A stretch of DNA of 64,000 nucleotides from Streptomyces wuyuanensis (GTDB lineage: Bacteria; Actinomycetota; Actinomycetes; Streptomycetales; Streptomycetaceae): positions 82,055 through 146,054 of the forward strand of contig NZ_FNHI01000009.1 in NCBI RefSeq assembly GCF_900103455.1, written 5' to 3'. Below the pieces are notes generated by a model that was given only the letters and a program-made list of their open reading frames with translations, made no database searches and was not told where the DNA came from. Positions within the stretch are counted from its first letter, which is position 1, and the number at the start of each line of letters is the position of its first letter. The position numbers and the translations under genes were made by a program. Of this stretch, positions 8,476-16,189 are shown piece by piece.

Positions 8476-9782
8476 CGCAGCGGCCGCCGGTGGTCGTCGC
8501 CGCGCAGGGTCAGCAGGGCCAGGGCACTGACGGCGCAGGCGCCCGCCGCGTAGTACGCGGGGATGTCGGCGTCGCCGGTGCGTTTGACGAGCTCGGTGAT
8601 GACGAGCCCGGCACAGCCGGAGAACACCGCGTTGGACAGGGCGTAGGCCACGCCCAGTCCGGTGCAGCGGACCCTGGTCGGGAACATCTCCGCCAGCATG
8701 GCCGGACCCGGGCCGGCCATCAGCCCCACGACGGCTCCCGCGACGAGGACCGCCCCGCCCTTCGCCGCGGCCGAGGCACCGGTGTCCTGCAGCAGGTCGA
8801 TCAGCGGCAGCGCCAGCATGACGACGAGGACCGCTCCGGAGAGCATGACGGTGCGGCGGCCGAAGCGGTCGCTGAGGAGCCCCGCGGGAATGATCGAGGC
8901 GGCGAAGCCGAGGTTCGCGAGGACGGTGGCGACCAGGGCCTCCCGGAACGACGCGCCGAGGGTGGACTGGAGGTACGAGGGGAGGACGACGAGGAACGTG
9001 TACCCGGCCGCCGCCCAGCCCATGATCCGCCCGGCGCCCAGCACGATCGCGCGCGCCACTTCCCCGCGGGACGGCGGGGGCGTTGCGGCGCCCTCCGCCT
9101 CGGCGCGGCGGAAGCTGGGCGTCTCCTCCAGCCGCAGCCGCAGCCACAGCGCGACCAGGCCGAGCGGGAGCGTCAGCAGGAACGGGATCCGCCAGCCCCA
9201 TTCGTTCAGCGCCGCGTCGGAGAGCACGGTGGCGAGCACGGCGGCAGCACCGGCGCCGCCGAGCAGACCGAGGGCGACGGTGAAGGACTGCCAGGAACCG
9301 TAGAGGCCGCGCCTGCCGGGCGGGGCGAACTCCGTCAGCAGGGACACGGCACCGCCGAACTCGCCGCCCGCGGACAGTCCTTGGAGAATCCGCAGCAGCG
9401 TCAGGAGCCAGGGGGCCGCCGCACCGGCGGTGGCGTAGGTGGGCAGGAGCCCGATCAGCGTGGTGGCCAGTGTCATCAGGCCGATGACGACGATCAGCGT
9501 GGGGCGCCTGCCGATGCGGTCGCCGAGCCTGCCGAAGAGCACCGCTCCGATCGGCCGGAAGAAGAACGCCAGCGCGAAGGAGGCGTAGGTCTTGACGAGG
9601 GCCTCGACGTCGCTGCCGCCCTCGGGCGTGAAGAAGTTGGCTGCGATGACGGTGGCGAAGTAGCCGTAGACGCCGAACTCGTACCACTCGACGAAGTTGC
9701 CGACGGAGCCCGCGAGCAGAGCGCGGCGGGAGCGGGCGGGCGGGGGCTGCGGCGCTGATTGCCGCAGGGCTGGTTCGGTCAT
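8472..9782 (-). CDS. MFS permease, metabolite:H+ symporter (MHS) type
   Basis: A 436-residue, 12-helix major facilitator. The entry motif GNFVEWYEFGVYGYFATVIA is diagnostic of the MHS group (KgtP/ProP/ShiA relatives). The family loop signatures are GRLGDRIGRRP near residue 85 and its repeat LSDRFGRR near residue 290. A charged cytoplasmic loop near 195-220 separates the halves. The start was chosen at ATG 9782 with GGAAGG about 2-7 bp upstream; upstream codons are Pro/Arg-rich. The gene is coupled by ATGA to anmK, an association worth testing for substrate. It is divergent from the PAS/PP2C regulator at 10014, and the 230 bp between them presumably hold both promoters. Confidence 0.88.
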   Translation of the reverse strand: MTEPALRQSAPQPPPARSRRALLAGSVGNFVEWYEFGVYGYFATVIAANFFTPEGGSDVEALVKTYASFALAFFFRPIGAVLFGRLGDRIGRRPTLIVVIGLMTLATTLIGLLPTYATAGAAAPWLLTLLRILQGLSAGGEFGGAVSLLTEFAPPGRRGLYGSWQSFTVALGLLGGAGAAAVLATVLSDAALNEWGWRIPFLLTLPLGLVALWLRLRLEETPSFRRAEAEGAATPPPSRGEVARAIVLGAGRIMGWAAAGYTFLVVLPSYLQSTLGASFREALVATVLANLGFAASIIPAGLLSDRFGRRTVMLSGAVLVVMLALPLIDLLQDTGASAAAKGGAVLVAGAVVGLMAGPGPAMLAEMFPTRVRCTGLGVAYALSNAVFSGCAGLVITELVKRTGDADIPAYYAAGACAVSALALLTLRGDDHRRPLR

Positions 9783-10013
9783 CCTTCCTACGTGCCCACG
9801 ACAACAGCACCGGAATCGTCTCTTCCGGTGGCGTCGGGCCGACTCCGCGGGCCGTCCGGCGGGGCTTCTGCGGAGGAGGCCGGCGGCTCCCCCACCCGGC
9901 TCGGAGCCACCGAGTGACCGCGCCGTCCCCAGTGGTGACCTCCTCGTCGTGGAGGAGACTGGGAGCAGGGACCGGGAGCGGACGGGGCTTCGACTCAGGC
10001 GAGGCTGGTTGCG

Positions 10014-12779
10014 ATGGGCACAAGCGGCGTCACCCAGCGCAGTGACGGGCGCGAGCAGACCGGGGCGCGGGGCTGGGCCAAGGTCGTGGTGAACGCGCGG
10101 GGCGTGGTGACCGGGTGGAGTTCGGCGGCCCAGCAGCTGCTCGGTTACCCGGCGGACCGGGTGCTGGGCCGTGCCGCCGTCGAACTGCTGGCGGGACCGC
10201 AGGAGACGGCCGCTCACGGAGCGGCCCCGTCGCCCGGTCCGTCCACGGGGGCAGGCGCGGAATCAGGCTCCGCATCGGACCTCGACGCCGGTGCCGTACT
10301 CCTGCGGCACCGGAACGGCGGGCTGGTGGCCTGCCGCATGGGCATCCGCGCCGGAGCGGCCGACGGGCCCGGCGCGGCCGACGGGCCCGGCGCGGGCTGG
10401 GAGGTGCTGCTCGGTCCCGCCACGGCGGGGCCGGCGCCCGAGACGGAGCTCGACAAGGCGCTGCTGGAGGCGCTGTTCAGCCGCTCCCCGCTGGGTCTGT
10501 TCGTCGTCGACCCCGAACTCCGACTCATCCGCATCAACCCGGCGGCGGAGGGCATGCAGGGCCTGGCCGTCGAGGAAGCCCTCGGGAAGCGGCCGGGGGA
10601 GGCGTGGCCCGAGTTCAGCGCGGACCTCGCCGAGCAGGTGATGGGGCAGGTGCTCCGCACCGGCCGGCCGGTCATCGGCTGGGAGAAGCGCGGCAGGCCG
10701 CCCGGGGACCCCGACCACGAGCACGTGTACTCGACCTCATCCTTCCGGCTGGAGGACGCCGGCGGCCGTGTCCTCGGGGTCGCCGACGCCGCGATCGACG
10801 TCACCGAACGCCACCGGGCGCAGGAGCGGCTGAAGCTGCTCGCCGAGGGCGGGGCCAGAATCGGGACGAGCCTCGAGGTCATGCGCACGGCACAGGAGTT
10901 GGCGGAGGTGGCGGTGCCGCGGTTCGCCGACAGCATGGCCGTGGAGGTGCTGGAGGAGGTCCTGGCCGGCGAGGAGCTCTTTCCGGGACCGGTGCGCTCG
11001 GGGGCCGTGCTGCGCCGTGCGGCGTCCCTGGCGAGCAGCCCCGCCCAACCCGCGGGCGTGTACGCGGACGGCGAGGTCAGCACGTATCCGCCCGCCGCCC
11101 CGTCCGTCGACGCGCTCACCGACCTCCGGCCGCGGCTGGTCGACTCCGTGAAGGCCGACAGCGCATGGGTGCTCCGGGACCCGGTACGCGGCCCGAGGAT
11201 CCTCGAGGACAAGATCCACTCGCTGATGGTCGTACCGCTCGTCGCCCAGGACCGGGTCCTCGGCATCGCCACGTTCTACCGCTGGGGCGCACAGGGGCCG
11301 TTCCGGGACGACGATCTGACCCTCGCGACGGAGCTCGCCGGGCGTACGGCGGTCTGCCTGGACAACACCCGCCGCTATCTGCGCGAGCGCAACTCGCTGA
11401 TGGCGCTGCAGCGCAGCCTGCTCCCCGGGGAACTCCCGCACCACCACGGCGTGGAGGTGGCCCACGAGTACGTGCACGCCGGTGCCGGAGGCGACTGGGT
11501 CGATGTCGTACCGCTGTCGGGAGCACGGGTCGCGCTCGTGGCCGGCAGCGTCCCCGGACGCGGTGTGGCCACGGCCGCCGCCATGGGACGCCTGAGGGCG
11601 GCGGTGCACACGCTGTCGGATCTGGACCTGGATCCGGAGGAGCTGCTCGCACGCATGGACGATCTGGTGCGACGGCTCGGCGGCGGCGACGGGCCCGAAG
11701 AGGCCCTGGGCGCACGGCGGGCCGACGGAAGCGCGGAGCCCCCGATACCGGCTGCCCTGGCGACCGGAGCCCCGGTCACGGGCGAGGAGGCCGGGTGCAC
11801 CTGCCTCTACCTCGTCTACGACCCGATCTCCCAGCGCTGCTCCGCGGCGAGCGCCGGCCATCCCGCTCCGGCCGTGGCGCACCCGGACGGCACGGTCAGG
11901 ATCCTCGACGTCCCGGTGGGCGCACCGCTCGGCCGCCCAGGAGCGCCGTTCCGCAAGACGGAGGTGGAACTGCCGGAGAACGCGATGCTCGTCCTCCACA
12001 CCCCCGGGCTGCTGCAGGCCCGTCCCGGCGGGGCGCCCGGGGCCGGGGCGGGGAAACCGGGGCCGCCGGGCCGGCAGCGGGGCGAACGGGGTCACGGGGA
12101 CGACGGGTCGGCCCGGGGGACGACCCGGCAGGCCGACGAGGAAGTCCGGTCGGACGAACGCGCTTCCGGCAGGGGCGCCTCCGCCCCCGAGCGGGAGGAG
12201 CCGGAAGCGGCCGACGGGGCGGGCGCGACCGTGGGCGAGGCCGGTGCCGGCGAAGCCGCCGAGGCGACCAGGGCACGGCTCCTGGGCGCGCTCGCGCGGG
12301 CGCCGGGCTCCGTGCGCGAGACGTGCCGGATGCTGCTCGAGGCGCTGGTCCCCGCGCATCCGCGCGAGGACGCGGCGCTGCTCGTGGCCCGTACGCACGC
12401 GCTGGGCCCGGGCCGCGTCGCGTGCTGGGACCTGCCGAGCGATCCGGCCGTCGTCTCCACCGCCCGCTCGCTGGTCACCCGCCAGCTGTCCTCATGGGCG
12501 CTCGACGAGGCGGCGTTCGCCACCGAACTCATCGCGAGTGAGCTCGTCACCAACGCGATCCGGTACGCGAGGGCCCCGGTCCGGCTGCGTCTGATCCGCG
12601 ACCACGTCCTGACCTGCGAGGTGTCCGACGGCAGCAGCACCTCGCCCCGGTTGCGCCATGCCCGTACGACCGACGAGGGAGGCAGGGGGCTGCTGCTCGT
12701 GGCGCAGTGCTCCGAACGCTGGGGCACGCGCTACACGGAGGACGGCAAGACCATCTGGGCCGAGCAGACCGTCGCCTGA
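10014..12779 (+). CDS. PAS-PAS-GAF-PP2C-like-ATPase regulatory protein
   Basis: A 921-residue multidomain regulator of the Streptomyces SpoIIE/RsbU-like class. Such proteins dephosphorylate anti-anti-sigma factors, and their RsbW-like domain phosphorylates them. Order: a short PAS (residues 20-70, SSAAQQLLGYPADRVLG), a second PAS (about 145-265, FSRSPLGLFVVDPELRLIRIN), GAF (about 285-460), a PP2C-like domain (about 465-780) and a HATPase_c domain (about 800-920, ELVTNAIRYARAPVRLRL and EGGRGLLLVAQC). The first PP2C metal ligands GDWVD (Asp494, Asp497) are present. The usual G-D-V-x-G-H-G motif reads AGSVPGRG, with Ser512 in place of the metal-binding Asp. An 80-residue Gly/Glu-rich insertion (about 665-760) splits the PP2C domain before REDAALLVART. 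The kinase half looks intact. ATG start; monocistronic. Confidence 0.85.
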   Translation: MGTSGVTQRSDGREQTGARGWAKVVVNARGVVTGWSSAAQQLLGYPADRVLGRAAVELLAGPQETAAHGAAPSPGPSTGAGAESGSASDLDAGAVLLRHRNGGLVACRMGIRAGAADGPGAADGPGAGWEVLLGPATAGPAPETELDKALLEALFSRSPLGLFVVDPELRLIRINPAAEGMQGLAVEEALGKRPGEAWPEFSADLAEQVMGQVLRTGRPVIGWEKRGRPPGDPDHEHVYSTSSFRLEDAGGRVLGVADAAIDVTERHRAQERLKLLAEGGARIGTSLEVMRTAQELAEVAVPRFADSMAVEVLEEVLAGEELFPGPVRSGAVLRRAASLASSPAQPAGVYADGEVSTYPPAAPSVDALTDLRPRLVDSVKADSAWVLRDPVRGPRILEDKIHSLMVVPLVAQDRVLGIATFYRWGAQGPFRDDDLTLATELAGRTAVCLDNTRRYLRERNSLMALQRSLLPGELPHHHGVEVAHEYVHAGAGGDWVDVVPLSGARVALVAGSVPGRGVATAAAMGRLRAAVHTLSDLDLDPEELLARMDDLVRRLGGGDGPEEALGARRADGSAEPPIPAALATGAPVTGEEAGCTCLYLVYDPISQRCSAASAGHPAPAVAHPDGTVRILDVPVGAPLGRPGAPFRKTEVELPENAMLVLHTPGLLQARPGGAPGAGAGKPGPPGRQRGERGHGDDGSARGTTRQADEEVRSDERASGRGASAPEREEPEAADGAGATVGEAGAGEAAEATRARLLGALARAPGSVRETCRMLLEALVPAHPREDAALLVARTHALGPGRVACWDLPSDPAVVSTARSLVTRQLSSWALDEAAFATELIASELVTNAIRYARAPVRLRLIRDHVLTCEVSDGSSTSPRLRHARTTDEGGRGLLLVAQCSERWGTRYTEDGKTIWAEQTVA

Positions 12780-12965
12780 CGGCCGCGGTCCCGCCGTCCG
12801 CGCTCGGGATCGGCGTACGACGGCACAGGCGGCCACCGCGCCGACCGGCTAACGGCGCGGTGCGGCCCGAGGCGGCCGGGCCGCCCCGCGCAGCACGCCG
12901 GCGCGGGGCGCTGACGGGGCGACGGAACAGGACGGTGGCGGCACGCGTCCGGGCCGGGCGGTCGG

Positions 12966-13122
12966 ACCGCCCGTCCGGGCACGGCGGTCCCGGCACACGT
13001 CCGGGCATGGCGGTCCGGCCACGACGGTCGCGGCACACGTCCGGGCATGGCGGTCCGGGACACGTCCGGGCACGACGGTCGCGGCACACGTCCGGCCACG
13101 ACGGTCGCGGCACGCGTCCTGG
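12966..13122 (+). repeat. imperfect tandem repeat array, about 24-26 bp units
   Basis: Between two genes, five to six imperfect copies of a unit built on cacgtccgggca(t/c)g(g/a)cggtc follow one another. Copies begin near 12970, 12995, 13035, 13059 and 13085, with decaying copies at both ends. The 372-bp gap 12780-13151 otherwise holds only a G/C-rich stretch with no gene. Some frames through it are open, but they encode Pro/Arg repeats with no start signal. The array lies just downstream of the convergent stops of the PP2C-like regulator and the amidase. Confidence 0.75.
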
Positions 13123-13151
13123 ACGCGTGCCGGCGTGGACAGCCCCGGGAC

Positions 13152-14555
13152 TCAGGCCGCCGGCAGTGGCCTCCGAGCGGCCCAGGGACGGGCCTTCTCC
13201 AGCTCGGCGGCCAGGGACAGCAGGGTCGTCTCGTCGTCGCGACGGCCCACGAGCTGCACGGCGAGGGGCAGTCCCCCGTCGGTGAATCCGGCCGGGACGG
13301 AGGCCGCGGGGTTGCCGGTGACGTTCCACAGCGCGCAGTACGCGATCATCGGCATGGACCGCAGGGACGCTCGCACCGTGCCGGTGCCCGCCAGCCGGCC
13401 GCCTGTGGGCGGGAGTCCGGCGATCGTCGGGGTGAGCAGCACGTCGACCCGGTCGAACACGCGGTTCGCCCTTGCCGCCGTCCTCTCCCCCTGGCGGATG
13501 GCCCAGCGTGTGACTCCGGGCCGGACCCATGCGCCGAGGCGGACGGTCTCGCGGGTGCGGCGCTCCAGCCGGGAGTAGTCGTCCATCGCGAACGCCTCGG
13601 TGCGCAGTCCGGCGAAGAACTGCGGCACGAACGCGGGGGTGGGGTCGGGGTAGCGGGGATCGATCTCCTCGACGTGGTGGCCCAGTTCGGCCAGCAGGCC
13701 GGCGGTCGCGCTCACGGCCTCGACGACCTCCGGCGCGGGCCGCACTCCCCGCGCGGCAGGACGGACGGACCAGCCGATCCGCAGCCGGGGCGGTTCGGCG
13801 TTCGCGGCGGCCGTGAAGGAGGCGGCCGGCTCGCCGGCGCGGAACATGTCCGCGGGAAGGGAGCCGCGGATCGCATCGTGGACGAGGGCGGAGTCCAGCA
13901 CCGAGCGGGTCAGCGGACCGAGCACCCCGAGCCCCCACCACAGGTGCGGTTGCGGCGCGGTGCTCACCCGCCCTCGTGTGGGCTTCAGGCCGAACAGCCC
14001 GCAGCAGGCGGCCGGGATCCGGATGGAGCCGCCGCCGTCGCCGCCGATGGCGGCCGGGACCAGCCCGGCCGCGACCGCGGCGGCAGATCCGCCGCTGGAG
14101 CCGCCGGGCGAGCGGTCCGGGGACCACGGGTTGCGGGTACTGCCGTGCGCCGACGACTCGGTGAACGGGAACAGACCGAACTCGGGCATGTTCGTCTTGC
14201 CGATGACGACCGCGCCCGCGGCGCGCAGCCGGCGTACGACCTCTGAATCCGCCGGCGCGGGGCGGGTGTTGGCGGCGGTGCCGAAGCTCGTCACCCTGCC
14301 CGCGACGTCGTTCTCCTCCTTGATCGCCACCGGCACGCCGTGCAGTGGCCCCCGCTCCTCCGGGGAGGCGGCGTCCCTGCGGCCGGCCTCGGCAAGCGCC
14401 TCCTCGGCCATGACGGCGGTGAAGGCGTTGAGAGCGCCGTCGTGCCGTTCGATACGGGCGAGGAGGAGTTCGGTGAGCTCCCGTGCCGACACCTCACCGG
14501 AGCGGACGGCCGCGGCCTGTCCGGCGACACCCGCGTACGCAAGATCGTCCGTCAT
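13152..14555 (-). CDS. amidase-signature family hydrolase
   Basis: A 467-residue cytoplasmic Ser-cisSer-Lys hydrolase that cleaves carboxamide bonds; the exact substrate is unknown. The catalytic lysine is in PVAIKEENDVAG (about residue 80). The Gly/Ser-rich signature GGSSGGSAAAVAAGLVPAA gives the first Ser, and DGGGSIRIPA supplies the nucleophilic Ser. The usual IGKTNMPEFG stretch precedes them. It lacks a GatA-type tRNA context and there is no gatB/gatC nearby, so it is a catabolic or detoxifying amidase, not an amidotransferase subunit. ATG start at 14555. It lies on the same strand as the upstream protease but is separated by 98 bp, so co-transcription is uncertain. Confidence 0.88.
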   Translation of the reverse strand: MTDDLAYAGVAGQAAAVRSGEVSARELTELLLARIERHDGALNAFTAVMAEEALAEAGRRDAASPEERGPLHGVPVAIKEENDVAGRVTSFGTAANTRPAPADSEVVRRLRAAGAVVIGKTNMPEFGLFPFTESSAHGSTRNPWSPDRSPGGSSGGSAAAVAAGLVPAAIGGDGGGSIRIPAACCGLFGLKPTRGRVSTAPQPHLWWGLGVLGPLTRSVLDSALVHDAIRGSLPADMFRAGEPAASFTAAANAEPPRLRIGWSVRPAARGVRPAPEVVEAVSATAGLLAELGHHVEEIDPRYPDPTPAFVPQFFAGLRTEAFAMDDYSRLERRTRETVRLGAWVRPGVTRWAIRQGERTAARANRVFDRVDVLLTPTIAGLPPTGGRLAGTGTVRASLRSMPMIAYCALWNVTGNPAASVPAGFTDGGLPLAVQLVGRRDDETTLLSLAAELEKARPWAARRPLPAA

Positions 14556-14653
14556 GGCGGGGAACGTACATCCCGCCCCGCCACGCACGGAGTGCCCACC
14601 GAGGGTGATGCTCGTCACACCGGGGCTGACGCCCGGGACCCGGCCTCGCGGCC

Positions 14654-16051
14654 TCAGGCCCAGGTCTGCGAGTAGTACTCCCGGTAGTTCCTGCGGCCCT
14701 GGGCGGACTGGATCCAGCGGCTGACGATCAGCAGGACCAGGCTCGCGCCGATGACACCGATGCCGGGGGCGACGGCACCGAGGGGCCCGAGTTCGGCGGC
14801 GATGTCGGTGACGATCCCCGGCCCGGAGGTGCCGGCCCACGGCGGCGCGGCACCGCCCCCGGCTCCCGCACCCGGCGCGGGGCCGTCGGTGGCGGGCGCC
14901 GACGGGTCGGCCGGGGCCGCGGGCTCGGCGCCCGTGCCGCCCTGCGCTCCCGGAGCCTGACCGCTGAGCGCCACCCCGAGCGACGCCATGGCGCTGGTGA
15001 CCGGCTGGAAGTAGGTGGTGCCGCCGCTGTCGCAGTCGCCGGTGCCGCCCGAGGTGACGCCGAGCGCGATGCCCTGGGCGAACAACGGGCCGCCGCTGTC
15101 CCCGGATTCGGCGCAGACCGTCGTCTCGATCAGCCCTCCGACCGTGCCCTCCGGGTAGTTGACGGTCGCGTTGAGCGCGGTCACCTGCCCCGAGCGCAGT
15201 CCCGTGGTGCTGCCGCTGCGGAAGACCTCCTGGCCGACGGCGGGGTCGGCGGCCCCGGTGATCCGTACGCCCCTGTCCTCTCCGATGGCCACGATGCCGG
15301 CGCCGGACGGGCCGGGCGCCGCCCCCTCGTCGTACCGCACCAGGGAGAAGTCGTTGCCCGGGAAACTGCCGGCGACCGTGCTGCCGAGCCGGTCGTTGCG
15401 TCCGCGGTCGCCGAACCAGGTCGTGCCCACGGACCCGCAGTGGCCGGCCGTGAGGATGAACGAATCCTGCCCGTCGGTGACGTTGAAGCCGGCGGAGCAG
15501 CGGCTGTTCCCGCCGAACATCGGCGCGGCGCCGTTCAGCCGGGTGGAGAAGGTGCCCGGGTTCCGTTCCATACGGACGAAGCCGCCGATGTCCTCGGCGA
15601 GTTCCGTGAGCCGTGACCAGTCGGCGGCCGAGACGGTGCGGTCGGCGCGGACCACGACCTCGTTGGTTCGGTAGTTCACCGCCCACGCGGTTCCCGTCAC
15701 CCGGGGCGAGCCGCGCAGGCTCTCGGTGGCCGAGCGGAGTTCGTCCATGCTGTGGCGCACGACCTTGGGGTTCGCACCGGCCCGGCGCACCTCGGCCGCG
15801 GCACCCGGGTCGGTCACGGCGACGACCGGGCGGCCGTCGTCCCCGATCCAGCTGCCTGCGGTACGGGACGTGCCGAGCCGTTCGACCACTCCCCCACCGG
15901 GCTGGGCGGCGCGTGTGGTGGGGACCGCCGCCGTCCCGGGCGCCGACGTCTCGCCGGCCATGGCGTCGGAGACCATCAGCGAGCCGCAGACCAGCCCGCC
16001 GACCGCCGCCAGCCGGGCGATCCGCTGAAGGTTTCGTCGTGCGTGCCTCAT
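14654..16051 (-). CDS. streptogrisin-like serine protease with C-terminal membrane anchor
   Basis: A 465-residue chymotrypsin-fold (S1) protease. A Sec signal is at residues 1-33 (RRNLQRIARLAAVGGLVCG, cleavage at DAMAG). A short propeptide-like region (about 50-160) contains RSATESLRGSPRVTGTAW. The catalytic triad is His204 (LTAGHCG), Asp234 (NDFSLVRY) and Ser319 (GDSGGP). Paired cysteines flank the active site, as in S1E enzymes. A Pro/Ala/Gly-rich linker (about 365-420) leads to a transmembrane helix (APGIGVIGASLVLLIVSRW) and a basic cytosolic tail. Secreted streptogrisins end after the protease domain, so this one is probably tethered to the outer membrane face. The ATG at 16051 is preferred to an upstream in-frame TTG. 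Confidence 0.88.
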   Translation of the reverse strand: MRHARRNLQRIARLAAVGGLVCGSLMVSDAMAGETSAPGTAAVPTTRAAQPGGGVVERLGTSRTAGSWIGDDGRPVVAVTDPGAAAEVRRAGANPKVVRHSMDELRSATESLRGSPRVTGTAWAVNYRTNEVVVRADRTVSAADWSRLTELAEDIGGFVRMERNPGTFSTRLNGAAPMFGGNSRCSAGFNVTDGQDSFILTAGHCGSVGTTWFGDRGRNDRLGSTVAGSFPGNDFSLVRYDEGAAPGPSGAGIVAIGEDRGVRITGAADPAVGQEVFRSGSTTGLRSGQVTALNATVNYPEGTVGGLIETTVCAESGDSGGPLFAQGIALGVTSGGTGDCDSGGTTYFQPVTSAMASLGVALSGQAPGAQGGTGAEPAAPADPSAPATDGPAPGAGAGGGAAPPWAGTSGPGIVTDIAAELGPLGAVAPGIGVIGASLVLLIVSRWIQSAQGRRNYREYYSQTWA

Positions 16052-16189
16052 CCGCGGCCCCAAGTTCGTACCGACACGGTGTCACCAGGTGTGCGGGGCC
16101 CAGGAAGCGGCCTGGGCCCCACCGTCTATACGCGGCCCGGCGCGGCGCCGTTCAACCGGGGTATCCATGGCCTCACGGGAGGGGGCGCC

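Noticed and set aside
7258..10023. A single protein covering AnmK and an upstream extension
   Set aside because: The extension is out of frame with the permease gene, and AnmK has its own ATG at the ATGA overlap.
12966..13122. CRISPR array
   Set aside because: Units touch each other with no unique spacers, and no cas gene is near.
12547..14127. Minus-strand frame crossing the 26-bp repeats
   Set aside because: It joins antisense of the PP2C gene, the repeat array and another frame of the amidase. The repeat part reads as PGRVPRP-type repeats only because the unit has no stop codon.
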